From NCBI RefSeq assembly GCF_004345665.1, contig NZ_SLWR01000005.1, positions 248,001 through 312,000 on the forward strand: a DNA stretch of 64,000 nucleotides. The letters are read 5' to 3'. A model generated the notes under the pieces. It saw only the letters and a program-made list of their open reading frames with translations. It was not told the origin of the DNA and ran no database searches. Positions 25,696-34,834 of this stretch are shown here, piece after piece. Position numbers and translations under genes: made by a program. This DNA comes from Kribbella antiqua. Its GTDB lineage: Bacteria > Actinomycetota > Actinomycetes > Propionibacteriales > Kribbellaceae. Within the stretch, counting starts at the first letter, position 1. Each line of letters starts with the position of its first letter.

Positions 25696-26988
25696 ATGCA
25701 CACTCTGACCGCAGCACTCGCGCTGGGGCTTGTCTCGACCGCTGCGCTGGCGGTACCGGCGCACGCCGCTGATCCGGCGCCGACCAACGTCCAGGTCGCC
25801 TGGGCCGACGCCGCACACACGACCGTCCGGGTGACCTGGGACGAGGTCGGCGTCGTGCCCAACCGCGTGTACGCCCAATACCCGGACGGCCCGGGCGCGT
25901 ACTACGCACCGCCGGCCGACGGCACCAACCAGATGGACATCGCATCGGACGCCCTCGGCGGCCAGCCGGTGCTGAGAATGGGCGTGATCGTCGTCGACTC
26001 GGCCGGCCAGGCCACGAGTCCGGCGGGCCTGTCGGTGCTGTTCGACACCCTGCGGCAGCCAAAGCCGATCATCGACTCGATCGCATCCGTGCCGCCGACG
26101 AAGTACGCCGTGAAGTGGCACGCGTCAGCGCCTACGCCCGACCCGAATCCAGGTGATCCGCTCGACCTGCCGGCCGCGGCCCCGCAGTACCAGGTGTGGG
26201 CGAACCCGCGGGACTTCAACCAGTACGAGCCGCGGACGCCGTGGTCGACCGCGACGCAGGCGACGTTCGAGCGGCCGACGGCGCCACCGTTCAAGCTGAG
26301 CGTGGCGGTCAACAGCGAGTGGGGCCTGAACTACGCGCAGACTCACCGCGTCGACTACGAGAAAATCCCCAGTCTGACCATCCCGACGACCGCGACCTAC
26401 GGTCAGCTCACCGTGATCAAGGGCCGGATCGAGCGCTGGATGCAAGCCTGCGATCCCGGTCCTTGCTTCGAGCAACCATGGACCGAGGCGCCGCGCACGG
26501 TCATCCTGCAGGCCCGCGCGAACGCCACTTCTGCTTGGTACGTCGTCGGCAGCACCCGCTCGACGTCGACCGGAAACTTCACCATCAGCCCAACCGCCTG
26601 GGGAACCCGTCAGTACCGCATCGTCGTCCCTGACGTCTACACCGGCGAAGGCCTCGGCGTCGGTGTCACCAGCGGCGCAGTGACCACAGTCGCCCGGCCG
26701 AAGGTGACCGCCAGCTTCAACGACTCCACCGCGTACTACGGCCAGAAGGTGACAGCGCGAGTAGGTCTCACCCCGAAGGCGAACGTGCGCACGACCTTGC
26801 AGCGCTGGAACGGCACCGCCTGGGTCAACGTCAAGTGGGTCTACACCAGCAGCGGCGCGGGCACCTACACCTTCACCGCCGTCCAACGCGGCCGCGTCTC
26901 GTACCGCTTCGTCGTACCGGCCTTCACCTGGTCGGGGTGGCCCCTGGCCTCCCAGGTCTCGCCAACCTTCGTCCTCACCACCAGCTGA
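25696..26988 (+). CDS. Secreted beta-sandwich protein
   Basis: A 430-residue exported protein with a signal peptide MHTLTAALALGLVSTAALA and a likely cut after AHA. The mature part is beta-rich, with a fibronectin-III-like first domain (PTNVQVAWADAAHTTVRVTWDEVG) and two C-terminal immunoglobulin-like repeats that share the phrase pattern LTVIKGRIERW / KVTARVGLTPK and R...LQRWNGTAW. Such repeats occur in actinobacterial cell-surface proteins. No catalytic site is seen. It ends at a shared terminator with the acyl-CoA ligase. Confidence 0.78.
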   Translation: MHTLTAALALGLVSTAALAVPAHAADPAPTNVQVAWADAAHTTVRVTWDEVGVVPNRVYAQYPDGPGAYYAPPADGTNQMDIASDALGGQPVLRMGVIVVDSAGQATSPAGLSVLFDTLRQPKPIIDSIASVPPTKYAVKWHASAPTPDPNPGDPLDLPAAAPQYQVWANPRDFNQYEPRTPWSTATQATFERPTAPPFKLSVAVNSEWGLNYAQTHRVDYEKIPSLTIPTTATYGQLTVIKGRIERWMQACDPGPCFEQPWTEAPRTVILQARANATSAWYVVGSTRSTSTGNFTISPTAWGTRQYRIVVPDVYTGEGLGVGVTSGAVTTVARPKVTASFNDSTAYYGQKVTARVGLTPKANVRTTLQRWNGTAWVNVKWVYTSSGAGTYTFTAVQRGRVSYRFVVPAFTWSGWPLASQVSPTFVLTTS

Positions 26989-26996
26989 GCCGTGTC

Positions 26997-27027
26997 CTGC
27001 GACCGGTGGGGTTCCCGCCGGTCGCAG
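26997..27027. terminator. Bidirectional terminator
   Basis: CTGCGACCGG and CCGGTCGCAG, extended inward by TGGG/CCCG, form a 14-bp stem with one G-T pair and a 3-nt loop. It sits between two convergent stop codons. Confidence 0.85.
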
Positions 27028-27036
27028 CTCGGCCGT

Positions 27037-28662
27037 CTACTCCAGGTGGTAATCGGCGAAGCGAGTCCGCAGGTCCTTCTTGGAGAACTTGCCGACGGAG
27101 GTCTTCGGGACCTCGTCGATGAACTCGACCGCGTCTGGCAGCCACCATTTCGCCACCAATGGCTGTAGGTACTCGAGGATCTCCTCCGGTGTCGCGGCCG
27201 CGCCTTCCTGAAGTACGACGCAGGCCAGCGGACGCTCGTCCCACTTTGGATGAGGTACGCCGATCACCGCCGCCTCCTTGACGGCTGGATGAGCCATCAG
27301 GAGGTTCTCCAGCTCGACCGAGCTGATCCACTCGCCACCGGACTTCACCAGGTCCTTCGTCCGGTCCACGAGTCGCACCGAACCGAACTGGTCGATCGCC
27401 GCCACGTCACCCGTCTTCATCCAGCCGTCCTCGGTGCTCAGCTGGACGCCTTCATCAGGCCGGTAGTACTCCGCCGCGATCCATGGCCCGCGGACCTGTA
27501 GCTCGCCGGTGGCCTCGTCGTCCCAGGGCAGCGGTGTGATCGACCCTGGCTCGACGATCCGGACCTCGACGCCGGGCAGTGGCTGCCCTTGCCGGGCTCG
27601 GAGCCGCGCCTTCTTGTCCTCTGACAGCTCCTCGTACCGAGCCGGCACGTGCGCCGCAGTCGCCACCGGGCTGGTCTCCGTCATCCCCCACGCCTGCAGA
27701 ATCGGCTTGCCCAGCTTCTCCCGGAACGCCTCCGACAACGCCATCGGTACGGCGGAGCCGCCGCACGGCACGCGTCGTAGCTTCGGCAACTCGACCCCAT
27801 CCAGCAAAGGCAACAGGCCCTGCCAGATGGTCGGGACACCCGCGGCCAGCGTGACCTCCTGCTCCTGCAGCAGCTTGAGGATCCCCTGCGGGGTCATGTC
27901 CGGCCCTGGGAATACCAACGACGCGCCGGCCATCGGAGCCGCGTGCGCGAGACCCCAGGCGTTCGCATGGAACATCGGCACGACCGGCATCACGATGTCC
28001 GTCTCGGCCAGGCCGATTCCCCCGTTGGTCAGGACGCCGATCGAGTGCAGCCAGGTCGATCGGTGCGAATACACCACGCCCTTCGGGTTACCCGTCGTAC
28101 CGCTCGTGTAGCACATCGCGGCCGCCTGGTTCTCGTCCTCGACGTGGAAGTCGACCGGCTCGGCCGCGGCCAGCAGCTCCTCGTAGTCGTGGAAGCGCGG
28201 ATCGTCCGGGATCTCGACTCCGGGCGCACCGGGCGGCAGGTCGTCCATCACCACGATGTGTCTCAGCAACGGCAGCCGCTCGAGCAGTGGCAGGAACAAC
28301 CCGAGCAGCGACCGGTCGACGAAGGCGATCTCGTCCTCGGCGTGGTTCGCGATGTAGACGACCTGGTCCGGGAAGAGCCTGATGTTGAGCGTGTGCAGGA
28401 CCCGCCCGGTGCAGGGCGCGGCGAAGTACAGCTCGAGGTGGCGCCCCGAGTTCCAGGCGAATGTCGCCACCCGCCCGTCCGCGCTGATGCCGAGGGTGTC
28501 CAGCACGCCACCCAGGCGTCTGGTCCGGCCGGCCCACTCGGCGTACGTCATCGTCGATGGCGCTGGACCGCCGGTGTGGACGGTTTTGTCCGGGTAGAAC
28601 TGCTCAGCCCGGAGGAAGATGCTGTCCAGGGACAGTTGGTAGTTCTGCATCAGACCCTTCAT
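27037..28662 (-). CDS. Long-chain fatty-acid--CoA ligase family protein
   Basis: A 541-residue ANL-superfamily ligase that adenylates a fatty acid and transfers it to CoA. The P-loop-like AMP motif CYTSGTTGNPKG is at 184-195, WGMTETSP follows in the middle, and the C-terminal hinge and lysine loop (LVDRTKDLVKSGGEWISSVELE, then KTSVGKFSKKDLR) are intact. The ATG at 28662 gives the family N-terminus MKGLMQ; a second ATG 12 nt later has AAGGG before it. It is divergent from the marR gene. Confidence 0.9.
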   Translation of the reverse strand: MKGLMQNYQLSLDSIFLRAEQFYPDKTVHTGGPAPSTMTYAEWAGRTRRLGGVLDTLGISADGRVATFAWNSGRHLELYFAAPCTGRVLHTLNIRLFPDQVVYIANHAEDEIAFVDRSLLGLFLPLLERLPLLRHIVVMDDLPPGAPGVEIPDDPRFHDYEELLAAAEPVDFHVEDENQAAAMCYTSGTTGNPKGVVYSHRSTWLHSIGVLTNGGIGLAETDIVMPVVPMFHANAWGLAHAAPMAGASLVFPGPDMTPQGILKLLQEQEVTLAAGVPTIWQGLLPLLDGVELPKLRRVPCGGSAVPMALSEAFREKLGKPILQAWGMTETSPVATAAHVPARYEELSEDKKARLRARQGQPLPGVEVRIVEPGSITPLPWDDEATGELQVRGPWIAAEYYRPDEGVQLSTEDGWMKTGDVAAIDQFGSVRLVDRTKDLVKSGGEWISSVELENLLMAHPAVKEAAVIGVPHPKWDERPLACVVLQEGAAATPEEILEYLQPLVAKWWLPDAVEFIDEVPKTSVGKFSKKDLRTRFADYHLE

Positions 28663-28795
28663 GCAGCCACTGTGCCAGTCGCGACGTGGCCTTGACCATG
28701 ACCTCAACCGGACTTTCTCACGCACTTTCCGCGCACTCTCCGGGACCCGATCAGGCACCTACGCAAGAAGAATCTTGCCACGGCAGATAGATGAC

Positions 28796-28827
28796 ATGAC
28801 ATACGTGTCGTGTAATGTATCTGTCAT
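28796..28827. promoter_or_regulatory. Inverted-repeat operator overlapping the marR start
   Basis: ATGACA (28796-28801) and TGTCAT (28822-28827) form an inverted repeat, with TAC and GTA just inside. The right arm covers the marR ATG. A TTGCCA (28775-28780) and GACATA (28798-28803) 17 nt apart could serve as promoter hexamers, so the regulator could block its own transcription. Confidence 0.55.
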
Positions 28828-29317
28828 GAAGGTGGTCGAGGAGTTGCGGTATCTCGTGCTGGCGATCCAGCGCGAGGGCAACCGGATGCTCGCCGCCGAG
28901 CTGCGCCCGCTGGGCATCACGCCCTCACAGGCCGAGGTGCTGCGAGTGCTGCGCGACCACGGCCCCCTGACCCTCAACGCGCTCGGCGGTCTCCTGGTCT
29001 GCGAGACCGGCAACAGTCCAAGCCGTCTCGTCGACCGCCTGGTCGCGCAGGGTCTGGTGAAGCGCGGCATCGACACCGTCGACCGGCGCTACCTCGCGCT
29101 GAGCCTGACCACCCAGGGCCGGGCGCTCCACCGGCGCATCGTCACCGCGGAGAACCGCCTGCACCGCGCCATGAACAGCCTCATCGCCGGGCAGCAACTC
29201 GACGAGACCATCGCGACGCTACGAGCAGTCGCCGACGCCTTCCCCGCCGGAGCCGCGCTGGCCCGCCGGCGCGATCCCCGACAACAGCACGACCACGCCC
29301 TCGCCCAGGAGAGATAG
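28826..29317 (+). CDS. MarR-family transcriptional regulator
   Basis: A 163-residue MarR-type winged-helix regulator. The helix-turn-helix ITPSQAEVLRVLRDHGPLTLNALGGLL and the wing after VKRGIDTVDRRYLALSLT are typical. The ATG at 28826 follows the best family N-terminus, although the frame is open upstream; no ribosome site precedes it, so the transcript may be leaderless. It is followed after 2 nt by an SRPBCC protein and is divergent from the acyl-CoA ligase. A palindrome overlaps its start. Confidence 0.88.
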   Translation: MKVVEELRYLVLAIQREGNRMLAAELRPLGITPSQAEVLRVLRDHGPLTLNALGGLLVCETGNSPSRLVDRLVAQGLVKRGIDTVDRRYLALSLTTQGRALHRRIVTAENRLHRAMNSLIAGQQLDETIATLRAVADAFPAGAALARRRDPRQQHDHALAQER

Positions 29318-29319
29318 TC

Positions 29320-29718
29320 ATGGAGCAAGCCACCGACACCATCCCCGCCGGCACCGCCGCGATCCGGCACGTCCTGCTGGACGCGCTGCAGCTACCGGAG
29401 TGGAACGAGGCCTTCCTCTCCATCGACGGACCAGCCGAGCCTGCCGTCGGAGCGTCGTACGCGCTCCGAGTCCGGCCAGGCCTTAGCGGCGAGCTGCAAT
29501 ACACAGTGATCGAGCCGGAGCGCATCGAGATCGTCTGGCAGGTCCCTGGCTTCCGTGAGGTCGGCACCTGGACGATGACCGCTGACAGCCAGGTCACCCA
29601 CGCCTTCGAACAGACCGGCCCACTGGCCACCGTCCTCCGCCCGGCGTACCGCAACGTCGCCACCATCCGCCTGGCCCGGCTGGCCAACCGGGTGCGCCAA
29701 CTCGCCCACAGCTCGTAA
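29320..29718 (+). CDS. SRPBCC (START-like) family protein
   Basis: A 132-residue protein with the SRPBCC helix-grip pattern: an early strand AAIRHVLLDALQLPEWNEAFLSIDGP, the mid strand LQYTVIEPERIEIVWQVPG, and a long C-terminal helix PAYRNVATIRLARLANRVRQLA. Family members bind hydrophobic ligands or act as cyclases. The start is 2 nt after the marR stop with GAGAG upstream, so the two form an operon and the ligand may relate to the MarR effector. Confidence 0.78.
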   Translation: MEQATDTIPAGTAAIRHVLLDALQLPEWNEAFLSIDGPAEPAVGASYALRVRPGLSGELQYTVIEPERIEIVWQVPGFREVGTWTMTADSQVTHAFEQTGPLATVLRPAYRNVATIRLARLANRVRQLAHSS

Positions 29719-29728
29719 CCTGGCCCAC

Positions 29729-30583
29729 ATGCTGATGGAGATCCGCGGGACCAGGCTGTACGTCGACCAGCGCGGCCCCGAGGACGCTCCGGCCCTGCTC
29801 TACCTGCACGGCGGCCCCGGCTCCGGCTCGTACGACTTCATGTCCTTCCAGGGCGACCACCTCTCCCAACGGCTCCGGCTGATCGGCGTCGACCAACGCG
29901 GCGTCCAGCACTCCGACCCGCTGGATGGACCGGTCACCGAGCACGACGTGATCGCCGACTTCGAGGCACTCCGCGCCGCACTGGGCCTGGAGACGTGGTC
30001 GATCCTCGGCCACTCGTACGGCGGCCGCCTGGCCCTCCGGTACGCCGTGATGCACCCAGACGCGGTCACCAAGGTCATCTTCGAGAACCCGCCGTGGGAC
30101 ATGGTCCTGGTCACCGACACGCTGGTACGCGCGGCTCTCAAACTCCTCCCCGGTGTCGAGTTCCCCACCCACGAAGGGCCGGCGACGAAGGAGATGTGGG
30201 ACCACCGGATCGCTCTGGTCGGCCGGCTCGGCGACCGGCGGATGGAGATCTACCTCGGCCCGGAGGCGAGCGGGCTCCAACTGCCGGCGGACACCGAGCT
30301 GAGCGACGAGATCCAGGCCCGGGCGAGCAGGTTCGCCGAGGAGATCACCAGCACGCCGGGGTTCCTCGAGTCACTGCTTCCGCAGCTCGCCCAACTGACT
30401 CGACCCGCTCTGCTGATCAAGGGTGAGCACGACCCGGTCACCAGCCCGGAGGAGATCAGCCGCTTCCAGTCCGACGTTGCCGGCGGTACGTACTACTACG
30501 CGACCGGCGCCGGTCATTTCGTCCACGCCGAGCAGCCGGCCGCCTACACCGAGCTGGTCACCGGGTTCGTGCTGTCCGCTTAG
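29729..30583 (+). CDS. Alpha/beta hydrolase, proline-iminopeptidase-like
   Basis: A 284-residue alpha/beta hydrolase. HGGPGSGS is the oxyanion segment seen in proline iminopeptidases, [12 protein letters not shown] follows it, and the nucleophile elbow is LGHSYGG. The acid lies in [12 protein letters not shown] and the histidine in [11 protein letters not shown]. It acts in the cytoplasm; substrate is not predictable. It starts 10 nt after the SRPBCC gene, so it is the third member of the marR operon. Its stop interlocks with the nadE stop. Confidence 0.85.
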   Translation: MLMEIRGTRLYVDQRGPEDAPALLYLHGGPGSGSYDFMSFQGDHLSQRLRLIGVDQRGVQHSDPLDGPVTEHDVIADFEALRAALGLETWSILGHSYGGRLALRYAVMHPDAVTKVIFENPPWDMVLVTDTLVRAALKLLPGVEFPTHEGPATKEMWDHRIALVGRLGDRRMEIYLGPEASGLQLPADTELSDEIQARASRFAEEITSTPGFLESLLPQLAQLTRPALLIKGEHDPVTSPEEISRFQSDVAGGTYYYATGAGHFVHAEQPAAYTELVTGFVLSA

Positions 30584-31395
30584 ACCGCCAGCGGTACGGC
30601 GCGCTTATGGGCGGTACGGCGGTGGGCGGCGATGATCGTCGCGGCCGCCTTCTCGCTGACCTCGCGACCTTCGAGGAAGTCGTCGATTTCGTCGTACGTG
30701 ACCCCAAGGACGATCTCGTCCGGTACGCCCGGGTTGTTCGTCTCCAGGTCGGCGGTCGGAACCTTGCCGGTGATCTCGTCTGATGCGCCGAGCCGCGAGC
30801 CGAGTTCCCGGACCCGCCGCTTGGTCAGCCCCGACAGTGGCGTCAGGTCGCAGGCGCCGTCGCCGTACTTGGTGAAGAAGCCCATCACCGCCTCGGCCGC
30901 GTGGTCCGTGCCGACGACGAGCCCGCCGCGCGCGCCGGCGACGACGTACTGCGCGATCATCCGCTGCCGGGCCTTGATGTTGCCGACGTGGAAGTCCTCG
31001 CGGTCGCCCAGGTCGGAGTGCCGGACCGAGTCGACCATCGCGTCGGTGGGCGGTTTCACGTCCACCTCGAGCGTCTCGTCCGGTCTGATGAACTCCAGCG
31101 ACCGCTGCGCGTCCGCCTCGTCCGCCTGTACGCCGTACGGGAGCCGCATCGCAATGAACGTCGCCTGACCGCCCTCGGCCCGGACTCGCTCGACCGCCAG
31201 CTGGCACAGGCGTCCCGCCGTACTGGAGTCGACGCCGCCGCTGATGCCGAGCACGTACGACGACGCGCCGGTACGCCGGAGCTGGTCGGCCAGGAACTCG
31301 ACCCGGCGCTCGATCTCGGTGTCCGGATCGAACGACGCGGTGACGCCGAGCTCGGCGATGATCAGTTCCTGGACGTAGCGGCTTTCCTCGCTCAT
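30580..31395 (-). CDS. nadE: NH3-dependent NAD+ synthetase
   Basis: A 271-residue NAD synthetase that amidates nicotinate adenine dinucleotide using ammonia and ATP. The pyrophosphatase P-loop SGGVDSS is at 52-58, and [22 protein letters not shown] and [14 protein letters not shown] are conserved. There is no glutaminase domain, so it is the short form. The ATG at 31395 has GAGGAG about 5 nt upstream. No TCGTCA-N3-TGACGA palindrome is found before it, so it does not seem to share the NUDIX-regulator site. Confidence 0.93.
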   Translation of the reverse strand: MSEESRYVQELIIAELGVTASFDPDTEIERRVEFLADQLRRTGASSYVLGISGGVDSSTAGRLCQLAVERVRAEGGQATFIAMRLPYGVQADEADAQRSLEFIRPDETLEVDVKPPTDAMVDSVRHSDLGDREDFHVGNIKARQRMIAQYVVAGARGGLVVGTDHAAEAVMGFFTKYGDGACDLTPLSGLTKRRVRELGSRLGASDEITGKVPTADLETNNPGVPDEIVLGVTYDEIDDFLEGREVSEKAAATIIAAHRRTAHKRAVPLAV

Positions 31396-31475
31396 CGGAC
31401 TCCTCACGGTCGGTGTGCGATCAGCCTAGTTCGCGCCTGCGTGGGCCGGACCGCACGCCCGGGGTCCGGACATGA

Positions 31476-31564
31476 GGATTCCCCGCGCACCCGGAAGAGC
31501 TCACTTACCCTTGCTGCCTTCCGGCCCTGGGGGAGTTGGGCGAGATACCGCCACGCGGGGAACC
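31476..31564 (-). ncRNA. ffs: Signal recognition particle RNA (4.5S type)
   Basis: Read on the minus strand, the region holds the SRP-RNA domain IV tetraloop signature GGGCCGGAAGGCAGCAAGGG with its asymmetric loop. The ends GGTTCCCCGCG and CGCGGGGAATCC pair to close an about 89-nt hairpin, the size of small bacterial 4.5S RNA. A position near dnaX and tRNA-Ser is common in actinobacteria. The exact ends are estimated from the pairing. Confidence 0.95.
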
Positions 31565-31622
31565 AGCCAAGAGTGTACGTGATGCCGCCGCCCAACATGG
31601 AATCGGCATCTAAGCTGGTTAC

Positions 31623-32450
31623 GTGACGGATCATCAATTCGGCCCGTTCGGGCTCACCACCGGTCTTGACAGCAGCGCTCACTCCCTCGAGGCCGCCGCC
31701 GCGGCCGAGAAGCTGGGCTACCCCGCGATCTGGCTGTCCGGCGGCCCACTGCCCGGACTGCAGACCATCGCCGACCTCATCGGCGCGACCAATTCGATCA
31801 AGTTCGTCAGCGGGATCCTCGCTGTCGACACCTATAGCGCGGCCGACGTCAGTACGACGTACTCGTCGCTGGAAGCATCGGCACCGGGCCGGTTCACCGT
31901 GGGCCTCGGCGGTGCCCACGGGCCCAAGCCGCTTAGCACTCTGAACAACTTCCTTGACGAGCTGGACGGCCTGGATGCCGTCCCGACCGAACGTCGCCTG
32001 CTCGCGGCGCTCGGCCCGCGGATGCTGGAGCTGGCCCGGGACCGGACGTCCGGGGCTTACCCCTTCCTGATCACCCCGTCGTACTCTGCCGAGGCGCGCA
32101 AGGTGCTCGGCCCGGACAAGCTGCTCTCGGTGAGCCATCTCGTCGTACTGGAGACCGACGCAGCGCGGGCGCGGGCGATCGCGCGGGACACGATCAGCTT
32201 CTTCCCTCGCATCCCTGGGTACGCCGCCTCGCTCAGGCGGCAGGGGTTCACTTCGGAAGACCTCGCGGAGCTGCCGGATGACATGGTCGACGCGCTCGCC
32301 GCGTGGGGGACGCCGGCCGACATCAAGGCCAAGCTCTCCGAGCACCTGGATGCCGGCGCCGACCACGTGGCTGTCAACGTGATCACCGGTGTGACGGGTC
32401 CGCAGCCGATCGAGCAGTGGAAGGCGCTAGCTCCCGCGCTGCTTGCGTAG
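31623..32450 (+). CDS. F420-dependent LLM-class oxidoreductase
   Basis: A 275-residue luciferase-like TIM-barrel protein. FGLTTGLDSSAHSLEAAAAAEKLGYPAIWLSGG, GRFTVGLGGAHG and the C-terminal PADIKAKLSEHLDAGADHVAV are characteristic of the coenzyme-F420-binding subgroup (TIGR03620-like). It probably carries out a hydride transfer with F420; substrate unknown. The start is a GTG. The 3' end overlaps the convergent GNAT-SET gene by 24 nt. Confidence 0.87.
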   Translation: MTDHQFGPFGLTTGLDSSAHSLEAAAAAEKLGYPAIWLSGGPLPGLQTIADLIGATNSIKFVSGILAVDTYSAADVSTTYSSLEASAPGRFTVGLGGAHGPKPLSTLNNFLDELDGLDAVPTERRLLAALGPRMLELARDRTSGAYPFLITPSYSAEARKVLGPDKLLSVSHLVVLETDAARARAIARDTISFFPRIPGYAASLRRQGFTSEDLAELPDDMVDALAAWGTPADIKAKLSEHLDAGADHVAVNVITGVTGPQPIEQWKALAPALLA

Positions 32451-33419
32451 CAGCATCGGGATCCAGTGGTCGCCGTACCGCTCCTGCAGCTCTGGGCGCT
32501 TCCAGTCCTCGCCGGTGACGACACCGCGGCAGAGTGCTGAACCGCACGTACACCGCATCTCGAAGTCGACGCCGGTGGAGGTGCCGTAGTCGCTCGTCAC
32601 CTCGTCGCCCGCCGCGATGTCCCGGCGGGCCTCGAGGGTGACGGCGTCGATCCACCAGAGGTTCGGATCGCAGCTGTGGTTGCCATAGGCAATCGGCGGA
32701 CGCGGGTCGTTGCTCAGCACAAGGTGTTCGTCGTCGTCGATCGTGATGGAGTCGACGGGTGGATTCTTCAAGAGCTCCTTGAGTTCTGCCGTCGTTGCCT
32801 TGTGCCCTGAAAGTTGCGCGACAACCGTGCCCTTGGCAATGGGTTTGGTTGCGTACAGCCCCTGTCCGGCGATCGCCGACTCCCGCACGACCAGATCTGG
32901 ATGCGTCCAGGTGAGGCGCTTCTCGTACAGCCGCGCCGTCGACTCCAGCCGGTCGTACTTGTACGGACGCTCTTCCCCAGTGGGCTCGAACCCCTGCCGG
33001 AGCCAGAACCCGGTCGCCACGTGCGCGTTCGTGTCCACGACCGCCAGCCGCAGCGTCCGCACCTCGGGCCAGTGCGTCTCGACGTACTGCTGCACAAGCT
33101 CGTACGTCGCCTTGCCGAGCCCGATGCCCTGGTGATTCCAGTGGACCTCGAGAAGGCCGATGAACGCGGTGTGGTCATTCGGGTAGCCCCGCAGCAGGTC
33201 GACCACCGCCGCCAGCCGCCCATCCTGGAACGCTCCGAGCACGACCTTGGCGTCCTCGTCCAGCTGCTCCGGCCGCATCATCAACAAGCTCTGCGCATCC
33301 GCCGGCCCAGGCGGGTACCCGGTGATCCGCTCGGTATATCCAGGATCGGACTCGATCAACTCCTGAACCGCATCCACATCCCCGACCTCGATCGGTCGCA
33401 GCGTCAGTTCCCCAGCCAT
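32427..33419 (-). CDS. GNAT acetyltransferase - SET methyltransferase fusion protein
   Basis: A 330-residue protein with two transferase domains. Residues 5-168 form a GNAT domain, with the acetyl-CoA-binding turn QGIGLGKA at 97-104 and VDTNAHVATGFWLRQGFEPTGE after it. Residues 176-320 form a SET domain: AIAGQGLYATKPIAKGT (the opening), GNHSCDPNL at 246-254, GDEVTSDYG at 271-279 and a post-SET cysteine cluster C290, C292, C297. These are the S-adenosylmethionine and lysine-channel motifs of protein lysine methyltransferases. One chain could thus acetylate and methylate amines. The frame is unbroken across the junction. The ATG at 33419 is chosen; one 18 nt upstream is possible. Confidence 0.88.
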   Translation of the reverse strand: MAGELTLRPIEVGDVDAVQELIESDPGYTERITGYPPGPADAQSLLMMRPEQLDEDAKVVLGAFQDGRLAAVVDLLRGYPNDHTAFIGLLEVHWNHQGIGLGKATYELVQQYVETHWPEVRTLRLAVVDTNAHVATGFWLRQGFEPTGEERPYKYDRLESTARLYEKRLTWTHPDLVVRESAIAGQGLYATKPIAKGTVVAQLSGHKATTAELKELLKNPPVDSITIDDDEHLVLSNDPRPPIAYGNHSCDPNLWWIDAVTLEARRDIAAGDEVTSDYGTSTGVDFEMRCTCGSALCRGVVTGEDWKRPELQERYGDHWIPMLLRKQRGS

Positions 33420-33518
33420 GCCCCCGACCCTAGACAACCAGCACCCCGCCAGCAGCCCCTTTGCGCCTGCCGCCCCCGATTTCCCCTACCTCCGCCCCCT
33501 CGCGTATCCTCTCCGCTT

Positions 33519-33606
33519 GGAGGATTCGCCTAGAGGCCTAGGGCGCACGCTTGGAAAGCGTGTTGGGGGCAACCCCTCACGAGTTCGAATCTCGTATCCT
33601 CCGCCA
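33519..33606 (+). tRNA. tRNA-Ser (anticodon GGA)
   Basis: A class II tRNA with acceptor arms GGAGGAT and ATCCTCC, anticodon loop CTTGGAAAG with GGA, a long variable arm (TTGGGGGCAACCCC region), T loop GTTCGAAT and an encoded CCA. It reads UCC and, by wobble, UCU serine codons. A TATCCT about 10 nt upstream is a possible -10 element. No duplicated 3' end or integrase is present beside it. Confidence 0.97.
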
Positions 33607-33678
33607 CCTCCCAAGAGGCACAGGGAACCACGTTTCCGCAGGTCAGAGCGTGGTTCAGAGCCTGGGGGCGAGAACGAC

Positions 33679-33711
33679 AGAGGGGCCGGGCGCTCAGCGT
33701 CCGGCCCCTCT
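33679..33711 (+). terminator. Terminator downstream of tRNA-Ser
   Basis: AGAGGGGCCGGGCGC and GCGTCCGGCCCCTCT form a 15-bp stem with one G-T pair and a 3-nt loop, followed by TCTCG. The sequence from here to 33899 shows no gene. Confidence 0.8.
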
Positions 33712-33899
33712 TCTCGTCCCAGGGTCTCAACGCGGGCACTGACGGCCTTTCCGGGCCCGCTGCGCGACGACCCGTCGAGCCCGTGGACATCTCGATGCCC
33801 GCCAATTTCGTTGAACCCGCACCCTGCAATCGTGTTGGCTAGCCGCACCGAACTGTCGGTACCGCTGGTGTCCGCTTGGCTGTAGCAGGGAGTTAAAAC

Positions 33900-34691
33900 G
33901 TGCAGGACAGTGATGTCGACCCCGTTGCGCACAACCGGGCAGCCTGGGACAAGTATGTCCAAGACGGCAACGAGTGGTCGAGGCCGGTGAGCGCTGAGGA
34001 TGTCGAGCGCGCCCGCATGGGCGACTGGTCGATTGTTCTCATCGGGCGTGAGCCAGTCGACCGCTCCTGGCTGCCGACGGACCTGACCGGCAAGGACGTG
34101 TTGTGCCTGGCCTCCGGCGGTGGCCAGCAGGGTCCGATCCTCGCCGCCGCAGGGGCGCGGGTCACCGTGTTCGACAACTCACCCGGCCAGCTCGGCCAGG
34201 ACCAGATGGTGGCGGCGCGCGACGGACTCGAGCTGCGAACCGTCCTAGGCGACATGCGCGACCTCAGCGCCTTCGGCGACGCGACATTCGACGTCGTATT
34301 CCATCCGGTCTCCAACCTGTTCGTACCAGACTTGGCGCCGGTGTGGCGTGAGTGCTTCCGCGTCCTGCGACCGGGCGGAACTCTGCTCGCGGGCTTCCTC
34401 AACCCTGATGTGTACTTGTTCGACCACGAGGCGCTCGACGAGCGCGGCGAGCTGATCGTCGTACACAAGCTGCCCTACAGCGATGTCACGCAGTACTCCG
34501 CCGAGGAACGCGCCACGAAGTTCGGCGCGGATGCCGCTCTTGAATACAGCCACACCCTTACCGGCCAGATCGGCGGGCAACTCGCCGCGGGGTTCGTCCT
34601 CACCGGCTTCGCGGAAGCGCCGCACCAATCCGACGCATCCGCTCAATACATGTCGCACTATTTCGCGACGCTGGCGGTCAAGCCAGGCTGA
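33900..34691 (+). CDS. Class I SAM-dependent methyltransferase
   Basis: A 263-residue methyltransferase. The SAM-binding motif I is CLASGGGQQGPILAAAGARVTVFDNS, with motif II DVVFHPVSNLF and motif III RVLRPGGTLLAGF. The N-terminus AHNRAAWDKYVQDGNEWSRPVS is common in a group of small-molecule methyltransferases. The start is a GTG at 33900 preceded by GGGAG. The substrate is unknown. It is separated from tRNA-Ser by about 290 nt with no further gene. Confidence 0.85.
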   Translation: MQDSDVDPVAHNRAAWDKYVQDGNEWSRPVSAEDVERARMGDWSIVLIGREPVDRSWLPTDLTGKDVLCLASGGGQQGPILAAAGARVTVFDNSPGQLGQDQMVAARDGLELRTVLGDMRDLSAFGDATFDVVFHPVSNLFVPDLAPVWRECFRVLRPGGTLLAGFLNPDVYLFDHEALDERGELIVVHKLPYSDVTQYSAEERATKFGADAALEYSHTLTGQIGGQLAAGFVLTGFAEAPHQSDASAQYMSHYFATLAVKPG

Positions 34692-34790
34692 CCCAGCCGT
34701 CGGGGCCGGCCGAGAGGCCGTGTCTCCGATGGCCAAGTGGAGCGCTGTGCCAGCCCGACCCCCCAGCCGGCCGAGCCACGTGGAACGGGA

Positions 34791-34821
34791 CGAGCCCCGC
34801 CGCGATGCGCGGCGGGGCTCG
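34791..34821. terminator. Bidirectional terminator
   Basis: CGAGCCCCGCCGCG and CGCGGCGGGGCTCG form a perfect 14-bp stem with a 3-nt loop, between the methyltransferase and the convergent ABM-fold gene. Confidence 0.9.
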
Positions 34822-34834
34822 CTACCTGGACGAT

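Noticed and set aside
30580..31395. nadE as part of the NUDIX-regulator regulon
   Set aside because: No TCGTCA-N3-TGACGA palindrome is found upstream of nadE in this window.
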